A DNA stretch of 64,000 nt from UBA1794 sp050946375. Lineage in GTDB: Bacteria > Bacteroidota > Bacteroidia > Bacteroidales > Bacteroidaceae. This document shows positions 1-7,775 of the stretch, one piece after another. Under the pieces are notes generated by a model. The model did not search any database. It was given only the letters and a program-made list of their open reading frames with translations, and had not been told where the DNA came from. The first letter of the stretch is position 1, and the number at the start of each line of letters is the position of its first letter. The position numbers and the translations under genes were made by a program. Where the stretch lies: positions 17,092-81,091 of the forward strand of contig JBMNUT010000014.1 in NCBI GenBank assembly GCA_050946375.1, in the 5' to 3' direction.

Positions 1-806
1 TCTACGCAGAGGATGCGCACGGCGCGGCGCAGGATGAAGAGCTTGGCGATGTAGCGGACGTCGTACTCGGGGTAGAGGCGCTTGAGGCAAAGGAAGTTGC
101 GGGCTATGTAGTAGGTGCGCGTGGGGGCGTAGTCGTAGCCGGTGAGCGTCCAGAAGAGGAAGCGCTTGCGGTAGGGGCTGCCGAGGCGGTGGTAGAGGCG
201 GCCGGCCTCGATGAGGCCTATCCGGCCGCCGTGGCGGTGGATGCGGAGGCAGTATTCGGTATCGATGGCGTCCATTACGAAATCGGCGCGGAACAGTCCG
301 AGGCTGCGCAGGGTGGTGGCGGGAATGAGGCTGCCGGAAACGATGGTGTCGGGCACTTCGTGCGGGCGGTCGCTGCCCGGCGCGTCGCCGGGGGCGGCGG
401 GGCTTTCGGCGGCTTGGGCCGGCGGGGCGGCGTGGATGCGGCGGGGGGTGAAGAGGAGGAAGCCGCTGTCGGGCGTGCAGCGGGCTGCGGCCTCGGCGTA
501 GGGGGCGAAGGTGCCGGGTGCGAAGCGGCTGTCCTGGTCCATGGTGAGCAGGTGGGTGTAGCCGTTGTCGAGCATGAAGCGGGCTGCGGCGTTGAGGGCC
601 GGGCCGATTCCGGTGTTGGGTCCGCGGCGCAGGCGGACTATCTTTTCCCCGTCGGCGATGCCGGGCAGGGGCGCGGCGGCCGCGCCGGGGGGCGTGTTGT
701 CCCAGAGGAACAGGCCGTCGACGGCGTCGGCGTAGGAGCGTATGTTGGCTTCGGTTTCGGGCGTGGGGTAGTAGAGGGTGACGACGGCGAGTATGCGGGT
801 TTTCAT
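1..806 (-). CDS. Glycosyltransferase family 2, rhamnosyltransferase-like (partial, runs off left edge)
   Basis: About 268 codons are visible; the 3' end lies outside the window. The ATG at 804-806 overlaps the TGA of the flippase gene as ATGA, so the two are translationally coupled. The reading starts with a beta-strand (MKTRILAVVTLYYP), has the GT-A loop WDNT near residue 35, NTGIGPALN near 64 and a DQDS motif at 90-93, followed by VMDAIDTEYCLRIHRHG near 187. This layout is that of GT2 enzymes such as WbbL/RfbF rhamnosyltransferases, which add a sugar from a nucleotide donor to a lipid-linked glycan on the cytoplasmic face of the inner membrane. An Ala/Pro-rich insert at about residues 126-147 is unusual. 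The actual donor sugar is not predictable. Together with the upstream flippase it indicates a surface polysaccharide function. Confidence 0.8.
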   Translation of the reverse strand, partial: MKTRILAVVTLYYPTPETEANIRSYADAVDGLFLWDNTPPGAAAAPLPGIADGEKIVRLRRGPNTGIGPALNAAARFMLDNGYTHLLTMDQDSRFAPGTFAPYAEAAARCTPDSGFLLFTPRRIHAAPPAQAAESPAAPGDAPGSDRPHEVPDTIVSGSLIPATTLRSLGLFRADFVMDAIDTEYCLRIHRHGGRIGLIEAGRLYHRLGSPYRKRFLFWTLTGYDYAPTRTYYIARNFLCLKRLYPEYDVRYIAKLFILRRAVRILCV

Positions 807-2266
807 GACTTGTGCTTCTTTTGGAACAACATTTGCAGGCTTTCACGGAAGATGGCCGACTGGGCTTTCCAGAGGAGCAGGCAGTAGACGGCTGCGGCTA
901 CGACCACTTTCAGCAGGAGGCGGGGCAACGGATGCCATTGGGAGCATCCGTATGCGGCAAGGGCCGCCGCGCCGAGGGCGATGAGGCTGAGCAGCAGGTA
1001 GGAACCGACGTCGCGGAGGGCATCGGCCAGGCGCAGCCGGATGAGGCGGCCCGCACTGAAGTGCCAGACGAAGAACCAGGCTACTGTCAGACCGGCATAG
1101 CCGCAGAGCATGGCTTCTATGCCAAAAGTGCAGAGGAGCAGGGCGGCGGCTATCTGGAGGGCGGCCAGGCCTACGGTGTTGCGCATGTAGAGCTCGGAGT
1201 GGCCTTCGCTGTTGGCCAGGTTGCCGTAGAGTATGGAGAGCGGCGTAAAGGCTCCGCCCAGACAGAGCAGGCGCAGCATGGGAACGCTGCCCATCCATTT
1301 GGCGCCGACGGTGAGGAAAATAAATTCGGGGGCGGCCAATGCGAGCCCCAGCATGCAGGGAAAGGAGACGAAGGCGGCGAAACGGAGCATTTTGCGGAAG
1401 ACGCGCAGGCTGCGCGCCGGGTCTTCCTTGACTTTGACGAGGACGGGCTGGGCCACGTTGTTCACCATTCCGGAGAGAGTGGCGTAGCCCATGGTGTTCC
1501 ACTTGAAGGCCTGGGTGAAAAGCCCTACGTCGGACATGCGGTAGAGGCGCCCCAGGAGCAGAGGGAAGAAGTTGTTGTTGAGCGTGCTGAGCAGGTTGGT
1601 GAGCATCAGCTTGCTCCCGAAGGCGAGCATGCCCCGCAGGGGTCGGAAGTCGATGCCCTGCCGCCAGGAAGGACGCCAGGGGGTTTTGCTCCAATAGTAG
1701 AGGCAGGTGAAGGAAATGTAGGCTAAATTCTGCGTTGCCATGCCCCAATAGGCGAAACCCTGCCAGGCCATCACGATGCCGAGGCTGCCGGAGAAGAGAA
1801 GGGCGAGGGCCGTGCCCAAAGAGCGCTGCTTGACCTGGAGATTGCGGTAGAGGTAGGCCAGCGGGGCGCAGGAGAGCGAGCTGACGACGAAGCCGAGAAA
1901 GACGTAACGCGCCAGGCTTGTGAGGCGCGGCTCGTGGTAGTAGGCGGCAATGAGCGGGGCGCAGCAGAAAAGGACGGCATAAAGGGCGAGACTCACGAGG
2001 AAGCTGAACCAGAAGACGGCGTTGTAGTCCTCGGGACGGGCTTCCTTCTTGTTGGCCATGGCTGCGATGAGCCCGCCTTCCTGCAGCGAGCCGGCCAAGG
2101 CGGTGAAGACGGTGAGCACGCCGACCATGCCGTAGTCGGAGGTGGAGAGCAGGCGGGCCAGCACGATGCCGAAGAGAAGATTCAGTCCCTGCATCATGCC
2201 GTTGCCGAGTATGCTCCAGAGTATGCCGCGCGCGGTCTTTTGTTTCAGAGAGTCGTTGTCGCCCAT
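803..2266 (-). CDS. Wzx-type polysaccharide flippase
   Basis: Polytopic membrane protein of the MOP superfamily (polysaccharide biosynthesis protein/lipopolysaccharide exporter), which moves undecaprenyl-linked repeat units across the inner membrane. The N-terminus (SLKQKTARGILWSILGNG) and the first helices (GLNLLFGIVLARLLSTSDYGMVGVLTVF) match the RfbX/WzxC-like subgroup, and about 12 hydrophobic helices follow. I chose the ATG at 2266, which gives MGDNDSLKQK; an in-frame GTG at 2302 would add 12 residues of low-complexity Pro/Ser sequence and is less likely. The gene follows the DUF3783-like gene by about 40 bp, and its stop overlaps the next glycosyltransferase start. Substrate unknown. Confidence 0.85.
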   Translation of the reverse strand: MGDNDSLKQKTARGILWSILGNGMMQGLNLLFGIVLARLLSTSDYGMVGVLTVFTALAGSLQEGGLIAAMANKKEARPEDYNAVFWFSFLVSLALYAVLFCCAPLIAAYYHEPRLTSLARYVFLGFVVSSLSCAPLAYLYRNLQVKQRSLGTALALLFSGSLGIVMAWQGFAYWGMATQNLAYISFTCLYYWSKTPWRPSWRQGIDFRPLRGMLAFGSKLMLTNLLSTLNNNFFPLLLGRLYRMSDVGLFTQAFKWNTMGYATLSGMVNNVAQPVLVKVKEDPARSLRVFRKMLRFAAFVSFPCMLGLALAAPEFIFLTVGAKWMGSVPMLRLLCLGGAFTPLSILYGNLANSEGHSELYMRNTVGLAALQIAAALLLCTFGIEAMLCGYAGLTVAWFFVWHFSAGRLIRLRLADALRDVGSYLLLSLIALGAAALAAYGCSQWHPLPRLLLKVVVAAAVYCLLLWKAQSAIFRESLQMLFQKKHKS

Positions 2267-2309
2267 CGGGGAAGAGTCGGAGTGGATTGGGGAAGGGGGC
2301 ACGGCGCGG

Positions 2310-2690
2310 TCAGCGCAGGGCGTCGCGCTCCTGGACGAGTTCTTCGTGCAGTTCTATGGAATTCCACAGGGCATTGTGGGGCGTGATGGTGGCTTTCAAC
2401 TCGACTTTCGGCAGGCCGGCGTCGCGGTAGGCCTGGAGGAAACGCATGAGGGAGTCGTCGCTGAATCCCTTGAAGAGAAGCATTTCCTCGGAAAAGACGG
2501 AGGGCACGTCGGAATCGGCGGGCTGCGTCGGGGTTCCGGCTACGGGGAGCGCGGTGAGGGGGAGCAGGTAGTGGCGGGGCGAGATGGCACAGTAGACTGC
2601 GCCTTCGCGGGCACAAAGGATCTGGAGGGTGCTGACTTTTTCGCTCGGGATGTTGTAGCCGAGGAGGACGGGGTACTGAGTTCTGGGCAT
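2310..2690 (-). CDS. Small DUF3783-like protein
   Basis: 126-residue soluble protein read from ATG at 2690 (MPRTQYPVLLGYNIPSEK) to the stop at 2310. The pattern of an N-terminal 'vLLGYN' strand, a central variable segment and a C-terminal half with SVFSEEMLLFKGFSD, followed by KATITPHNALWNSIELHEEL, resembles DUF3783 proteins, where a 'T..N..w....L..El..E' tail is typical. The function of that family is not established. The gene lies between metG and the flippase on the same strand. The gap to metG holds a modular palindrome array. An upstream extension of the open frame exists but runs antiphase through metG and was discarded. Confidence 0.65.
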   Translation of the reverse strand: MPRTQYPVLLGYNIPSEKVSTLQILCAREGAVYCAISPRHYLLPLTALPVAGTPTQPADSDVPSVFSEEMLLFKGFSDDSLMRFLQAYRDAGLPKVELKATITPHNALWNSIELHEELVQERDALR

Positions 2691-2716
2691 GGGGATGGGT
2701 GTAAAGGTGAATAGTG

Positions 2717-2790
2717 CTTGGGAAAAAGGAAAAAAGCGGCAGGACTTTTCCCGAAAAGCGCCGTGGCTTCCGGACAAAAGTGCTGCCGCC
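2717..2790. repeat. Modular palindrome array (site 1), intergenic
   Basis: Two or three AAAAG-core-CTTTT modules between metG and the DUF3783-like gene (cores around ggcagga and tgccgtgg). Same family as the other arrays in the window. Confidence 0.7.
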
Positions 2791-2800
2791 TGAGAGAGGG

Positions 2801-4849
2801 TTATTTTACTTCGCTGCCGGGCTTCACCTCGCGTTGCGGGGAAATGACGGACAGACTGCCGTCGAAGTTCTCGGCCGAGAGGATCATGCCTTCGCTGACG
2901 ATGCCTTTCAGCTTGCGGGGAGCGAGGTTGGCAATGAAGCATATTTGCTTGCCCACGAGCTCTTCGGGCTGGTAGTGCTTGGCAATTCCGCTGACGATGG
3001 TGCGCTTCTGGAGGCCGTCGTCGATGAGGAACTGGAGGAGCTTGTCGGCTTTGGGCACTTTGGTGCACTCCAGTACGGTGCCGACGCGTATGTCGAGTTT
3101 TTCGAAGTCGGGGAACTCGATGGTGGGGGCTATGGGCTTGGCCTTTTGCTCGCGGGCTTCGTTGGCTTTCTTCGTGTCGAGGAGTTTTTGCACCTGCGCT
3201 TCGATGACGCTGTCTTCGATTTTTTCGAAGAGCAGTTCGGGTTTCTCCGTCTGGTGTCCGGGCTCCAGAATCGAAGTGCTGCCGAGCTGGCTCCAGTCGC
3301 AGCTGTCCATCTGGAGCATGTGCCGCAGTTTGGCTGCGCTGAAGGGCAGGAACGGCTCGAATGCGATGGCGAGGTTGGCGGAGAGCTGCAGGGCGATGTT
3401 CAGAATCGTCCCCACTCGGGCCATGTCGGTCTTGGCAATTTTCCAAGGCTCGGTGTCGGCCAGGTATTTGTTGCCGATGCGTGCCAGATTCATGGCCTCC
3501 TTTTGCGCGTCGCGGAAGCGGAAGTGGTCGAGATAGCGCTCCACTTCGTCTTTTACGCCGGCAAATTCGGCCAGGGTGGCCCGGTCGTATTCCGTAAAGC
3601 CCTGCGGAGCTACTTCGGGCACCTTGCCGCCGAAGTATTTTTGGGTCAGCACAAGGGCGCGGTTGACGAAGTTGCCGAAGATGGCCACCAGCTCGTTATT
3701 GTTGCGGGCCTGGAAGTCTTTCCAGGTGAAGTCGTTGTCCTTCGTCTCGGGAGCGTTGGCGGTCAGCACGTAGCGCAGCACGTCTTGCTTGCCGGGGAAG
3801 TCGGCCAGGTATTCGTGGAGCCATACCGCCCAGTTGCGGCTCGTGGAGATTTTGTCGCCTTCGAGGTTGAGAAATTCGTTTGCGGGGACGTTATCGGGCA
3901 GAATGAAGCTCCCTTCTGCCTTGAGCATGGCGGGAAATACGATGCAGTGGAAGACGATGTTGTCTTTTCCGATGAAGTGTATGAGCCGGGTGTCGGGGCT
4001 TTTCCACCATTTCTCCCAGCTGTCGGGCAGGAGTTCCTTGGTATTGGAGATGTAGCCTATGGGCGCGTCGAACCAGACGTAGAGCACTTTGCCCTCTGCG
4101 CCTTCCTTCAGGGGCACGGGTATGCCCCAGTCGAGGTCGCGGCTTACGGCGCGGGGCTGGAGGTGCATGTCGAGCCAGCTTTTGCACTGGCCATATACGT
4201 TGGGGCGCCACTCCTTGTGCTCGTCGAGTATCCAGTGGCGTAGCCATTGCTCGTGCTTGTCGAGGGGGAGGTACCAGTGTTTGGTCTGTTTCATGACCGG
4301 TTTGCTGCCGCTGATGGTGCTCTTCGGGTTGATCAACTCCGTGGGGCTGAGCGAAGTGCCGCACTTTTCGCACTGGTCGCCATAGGCGTTGGGATAGTGG
4401 CAGTGGGGGCATTCGCCGGTGATGTAGCGGTCGGCGAGGAACTGGTGGGCTTCTTCGTCGTAGTATTGCTCGGTGACTTTCTCGATGAATTCGCCTTTGT
4501 CGTAGAGGGTGCGGAAGAATTGGGAAGCGACCTCGGTGTGGACGGGCGAGGTGGTGCGGGAATAGATATCGAACGATATGCCGAATTCTTCAAACGACTT
4601 CTTGATCAGGTTGTGGTAGCGGTCCACGATGTCCTGCGGGCTGCATCCTTCCTTGCGGGCACGCAGGGTGATGGGTACTCCGTGCTCGTCGGATCCTCCG
4701 ATGAAGAGGACGTCTTCTTTCTTCAGGCGCAGGTAGCGCACGTAGATGTCGGCCGGCACGTAGACTCCGGCAAGGTGCCCGATGTGAACAGGCCCGTTGG
4801 CGTAAGGAAGTGCCGAGGTAACGGTGGTTCGCTTGAATTTCTTTTCCAT
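2801..4849 (-). CDS. metG: Methionyl-tRNA synthetase
   Basis: 682-residue class I synthetase that charges tRNA-Met in the cytoplasm. Signature HIGH is at residues 22-25 (PVHIGHLAG). The zinc-binding CPHC...CEKC pair is near 148-166, and the second signature is the Bacteroidetes-style KISTS near 335 in place of KMSKS. Residues from about 575 to the end form a Trbp111-like tRNA-binding OB fold (FEKLDIRVGTVLECTKVPKADKLLQF), which also dimerises the enzyme. Length is as expected for long-form MetRS. It follows a GT4 gene by about 50 bp on the same strand, so it may be read from the nadB promoter, though no terminator or strong promoter is apparent in the gap. Confidence 0.97.
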   Translation of the reverse strand: MEKKFKRTTVTSALPYANGPVHIGHLAGVYVPADIYVRYLRLKKEDVLFIGGSDEHGVPITLRARKEGCSPQDIVDRYHNLIKKSFEEFGISFDIYSRTTSPVHTEVASQFFRTLYDKGEFIEKVTEQYYDEEAHQFLADRYITGECPHCHYPNAYGDQCEKCGTSLSPTELINPKSTISGSKPVMKQTKHWYLPLDKHEQWLRHWILDEHKEWRPNVYGQCKSWLDMHLQPRAVSRDLDWGIPVPLKEGAEGKVLYVWFDAPIGYISNTKELLPDSWEKWWKSPDTRLIHFIGKDNIVFHCIVFPAMLKAEGSFILPDNVPANEFLNLEGDKISTSRNWAVWLHEYLADFPGKQDVLRYVLTANAPETKDNDFTWKDFQARNNNELVAIFGNFVNRALVLTQKYFGGKVPEVAPQGFTEYDRATLAEFAGVKDEVERYLDHFRFRDAQKEAMNLARIGNKYLADTEPWKIAKTDMARVGTILNIALQLSANLAIAFEPFLPFSAAKLRHMLQMDSCDWSQLGSTSILEPGHQTEKPELLFEKIEDSVIEAQVQKLLDTKKANEAREQKAKPIAPTIEFPDFEKLDIRVGTVLECTKVPKADKLLQFLIDDGLQKRTIVSGIAKHYQPEELVGKQICFIANLAPRKLKGIVSEGMILSAENFDGSLSVISPQREVKPGSEVK

Positions 4850-4902
4850 AAGGGTTTATGTGTCTTTTTTTGTTTTTGTTTCGGGTTGGGTTGCGGCGCG
4901 CT

Positions 4903-6096
4903 TCAGGCGTGGCTCAGGCGTGCCCGTCCGGTGGCTTTGCGGGGCTGCGTCCCGAGGGCGCGGGCTACGGTGTCGAGCATGATGCCTGCTTCGTTTTCCC
5001 AGCAATAGGCCTTGGCTTTCCGGCGCAGGGCTTCCCGCTTTTCGGGCGTCCACTCGCGGAGCATGGCGCGGATGAGCGTGGAGAGATGCTGCGGGTCGTG
5101 GCGGTCGGTGAGGCGTCCGCTGCCGCATTCCTGCACGATGCGCCGTATTTCGGGAAAGTCGGAGGCCAGGATGGGTACTCCGCAGCGCATATAGTCGAAG
5201 ATGCGGTTGGGAAGTGCGTAGTAGTAGCTCAGTCCGAGCTGTTCGAGGAGTACGAAGCCGAGGTCGGCCTGCCGGGTGTAGCGGTAGAGTTGCGCGTGGG
5301 GTACGCGTCCGGTGAAGACGATGCGCCCGCGGGCGGGTGATGCTTCGGCGCGGCGGCGCATGGCGTCCATGCAGTCTCCATCGCCGCAGATGTAGAGCAT
5401 GCAGTCGTCGAGGTAGGGCATTGCGTCGATTATCCACTCCAGCCCGCGGCCTACGTTGATGGCCCCCTGGTAAAGGAGGATTTTCATGCGGGACTTTTCG
5501 GGAAAAGCGGCAGCGCTTTCGGGAAAAGGTGCGGCACTTTGAGCGGGTTCAGCCGCCACTTCGCGCGGGGGGATGTTGCGCACTACGCCCATGTGCAGCC
5601 CGTATCGCTTCAAGTAGTAGTCGGCGATGCTGCGGCATACGGTATAAGTATATTTGAGGTGCGGGAAGATCAGGTCTTCCGTCTTCGTCCAAAAGGTGCG
5701 CACCCAGCGGCGTCCTACGACTTCGGGCAGCTCGGGAAAAAGTTCGTGCGCGTCGAAGATGAGGGGGAGGTGCTTCCACCAGGCGGCCAGGCGGCAGGCA
5801 ATGAGTGCATCCGTATCGTTGCAGAGGATGGCGTTGCCCCTCGTCTTCAGCAGCGTGCAGAGGAGACGCAGGTTGAACTCTGCGTAGAAAAAGATGCCTC
5901 CCCGCGTCCACATGGGGAAACGGCGGGTGGGGTAGTCACGCTGCACGGGCAGGTTTTTGCCGTGCAGCAGACGCCCGATGAGCAGGGGCTCGTAGCCCTG
6001 GCGAAAGAGGGAGGAGCACACGCGGTGTACCCGCGCGTCGGTCACCAGGTCGTCGTTGACCGCAACCAGAATTCTCGTCCTCTTTTTTTCCCTCAT
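4903..6096 (-). CDS. Glycosyltransferase family 4 with a repeat-encoded linker
   Basis: 397-residue GT-B glycosyltransferase. The N-terminal Rossmann half begins RTRILVAVNDDLVTDARVHR and contains FDAHELFPELPEV near 115. The C-terminal half begins KILLYQGAINVGRGLEWI and has the donor-site region LPNRIFDYMRCGVPILASD near 315, with the E/K positions typical of GT4 enzymes. It probably acts in glycan synthesis, like the flippase and GT2 downstream. The ATG overlaps the nadB stop (ATGA at 6093-6096). Residues about 186-202 (SAAPFPESAAAFPEKS) are encoded by two 21-bp palindrome modules placed exactly in the hinge between the two Rossmann domains, a place that tolerates insertion. Donor and acceptor unknown. 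Confidence 0.85.
   Translation of the reverse strand: MREKKRTRILVAVNDDLVTDARVHRVCSSLFRQGYEPLLIGRLLHGKNLPVQRDYPTRRFPMWTRGGIFFYAEFNLRLLCTLLKTRGNAILCNDTDALIACRLAAWWKHLPLIFDAHELFPELPEVVGRRWVRTFWTKTEDLIFPHLKYTYTVCRSIADYYLKRYGLHMGVVRNIPPREVAAEPAQSAAPFPESAAAFPEKSRMKILLYQGAINVGRGLEWIIDAMPYLDDCMLYICGDGDCMDAMRRRAEASPARGRIVFTGRVPHAQLYRYTRQADLGFVLLEQLGLSYYYALPNRIFDYMRCGVPILASDFPEIRRIVQECGSGRLTDRHDPQHLSTLIRAMLREWTPEKREALRRKAKAYCWENEAGIMLDTVARALGTQPRKATGRARLSHA
5488..5540. repeat. Modular palindrome array (site 2), inside GT4 CDS
   Basis: Two modules with 21-bp spacing (the AAAAG G positions are at 5507 and 5528), read in frame on the minus strand as two SAAxFPE heptapeptides. Confidence 0.75.
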
Positions 6097-7682
6097 GGCC
6101 TGTATTTAGCGTCGTCGTGATACGGGTAGTCGATGGTATAGTGCAGTCCCCGGCTCTCTTTGCGCTCCATGGCCTGGCGCATGATGAGGTAGCCTACGTT
6201 GATGATGTTGCGCAGTTCGCAGATTTCGCGCGACACGACGGAACGCTTGAAGAGGCTTTCCGTCTCTTCGTAGAGGATGTCGAGGCGGTCCCATGCGCGC
6301 TTCAGTCGCAGGTTGGAACGGACTATGCCGACGTAGGTGCTCATGATTTGCCCGACTTCCTTGGCGCTTTGCGTGATGAGCACCATCTCTTCGGGCAGGG
6401 AGGTGCCGGCGTCGTTCCATTCGGGTATGGCCTCGTTGTACGTATATCCGTCGATTACCGACAGCGTATGCTTGGCGGCTGCGTCGGCGTAGACTACCGC
6501 TTCGATCAGCGAGTTGGAGGCCAGACGGTTTCCGCCGTGCAATCCGGTGCAGGAGCATTCGCCTACGGCATAAAGGCGGTGGATGCTGCTCTCGGCGTTG
6601 AGGTCCACTTTGATGCCGCCGCAGAGGTAGTGGGCAGCGGGGGCTACGGGAATGTAGTCTTTCGTTATGTCAATGCCCAGAGAAAGGCATTTTTCGTAGA
6701 TATTGGGGAAGTGTTTTTTCGTTTCCTCCGGGTCTTTGTGCGTAACGTCGAGGTAGACGTGGTCTTCGCCTCTGTTTTTCATCTCGCTGTCTATGGCCCG
6801 CGCTACGATATCCCTGGGTGCGAGCGAGAGGCGCTTCGGGTCGTATTTCTGCATGAACTCCTTTCCGTCCAGCGTGCGCAGCACGCCTCCGTAGCCGCGC
6901 ATGGCCTCGGTGATGAGGAATGCGGGGCGGTCGCCGGGATGGTAGAGGGCCGTGGGGTGAAACTGCACGAATTCCATATCTTTCACCGTGCCTTTTGCGC
7001 GGTAGACCATGGCTATTCCGTCGCCCGTTGCCACTAATGGGTTAGTGGTATTCTGATATACGGCGCCGATGCCGCCCGTTGCCATAAGAGTGACCTTGGA
7101 TAGGAAAGTGTCGACCTTCCCCGTCTCCAAATCGAGTATATATGCGCCGTAACACTCTATGTCGGGCGTGTGGCGCGTTACCGTTATTCCCAAGTGGTGC
7201 TGGGTAATGATTTCAACGGCGAAGTGCTTTTCGAATACGGTGATGTTCGGATGTCCTTTCAGGGCGCGTATCAGGCTGTCTTGTATCTCCGCTCCCGTGT
7301 TGTCCTTGTGGTGGAGTATGCGGAATTCGGAGTGCCCTCCTTCGCGATGCAGGTCGAAATCGCCTTTTTCATTACGGTCGAAATCTACACCCCACTTGAT
7401 GAGTTCCTTAATCTGCCCCGGCGCTTCCCGGACTACCTTCTCCACTGCGCGGCGATCGCTTATCCAGTCGCCGGCAATCATTGTGTCTTCGATGTGTTTC
7501 TCGAAGTTATCTACCAAAGTGTTCGTCACCGAAGCCACGCCTCCCTGGGCGAAATAGGTGTTGGCCTCTTCCAGTTCTGTCTTGCAGATGAGTGCCACTC
7601 GTCCCTTCTCGGCTACTTTCAGGGCAAAACTCATGCCCGCTATGCCGGAACCGATGACGAGAAAGTCGAACTTCCTTACCAT
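6093..7682 (-). CDS. nadB: L-aspartate oxidase
   Basis: 529-residue FAD flavoprotein that oxidises L-aspartate to iminoaspartate in the first step of de novo NAD synthesis. The dinucleotide-binding motif VIGSGIAGMS is at residues 9-18. Family motifs include TYFAQGGVASV near 42, the active-site HREGGHS near 115, the substrate loop RPAFLITEAMRGYGGVL near 255, and the C-terminal FAD-contact segment CSCTGLHGGNRLASNSL near 375. The C-terminal helical domain of the succinate dehydrogenase/aspartate oxidase family is complete. No nadA or nadC lies beside it here. It starts a minus-strand run and shares a divergent promoter region with the PBP4 gene. Confidence 0.96.
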   Translation of the reverse strand: MVRKFDFLVIGSGIAGMSFALKVAEKGRVALICKTELEEANTYFAQGGVASVTNTLVDNFEKHIEDTMIAGDWISDRRAVEKVVREAPGQIKELIKWGVDFDRNEKGDFDLHREGGHSEFRILHHKDNTGAEIQDSLIRALKGHPNITVFEKHFAVEIITQHHLGITVTRHTPDIECYGAYILDLETGKVDTFLSKVTLMATGGIGAVYQNTTNPLVATGDGIAMVYRAKGTVKDMEFVQFHPTALYHPGDRPAFLITEAMRGYGGVLRTLDGKEFMQKYDPKRLSLAPRDIVARAIDSEMKNRGEDHVYLDVTHKDPEETKKHFPNIYEKCLSLGIDITKDYIPVAPAAHYLCGGIKVDLNAESSIHRLYAVGECSCTGLHGGNRLASNSLIEAVVYADAAAKHTLSVIDGYTYNEAIPEWNDAGTSLPEEMVLITQSAKEVGQIMSTYVGIVRSNLRLKRAWDRLDILYEETESLFKRSVVSREICELRNIINVGYLIMRQAMERKESRGLHYTIDYPYHDDAKYRP

Positions 7683-7705
7683 AGTTTAATCGGATTTATT
7701 GGGTA

Positions 7706-7713
7706 CAAAGGTA
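7706..7713 (-). promoter_or_regulatory. -7 element of nadB
   Basis: On the minus strand this reads TACCTTTG, 24 bp upstream of the nadB ATG, matching the Bacteroidetes TAnnTTTG consensus. No clear -33 TTG at the right distance. Confidence 0.5.
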
Positions 7714-7733
7714 CGAAATTGCGCAGAGATTGG

Positions 7734-7741
7734 TATCTTTG
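7734..7741 (+). promoter_or_regulatory. -7 element of the PBP4 gene
   Basis: TATCTTTG lies 34 bp before the ATG. It is back to back with the nadB -7 element, so the two genes share a 93-bp divergent control region. Confidence 0.55.
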
Positions 7742-7775
7742 CTGCATAGATTTTGCAAAACTCAGCTTCGAAAGT

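Noticed and set aside
2714..4243. Long plus-strand open frame over metG
   Set aside because: It is the antisense shadow of metG, with Val/Gly/Glu-rich low-complexity translation and no family features.
7170..7775. Extended N-terminus for PBP4
   Set aside because: The extra frame is antisense to nadB and crosses both divergent promoters; the ATG at 7776 gives a normal signal peptide.
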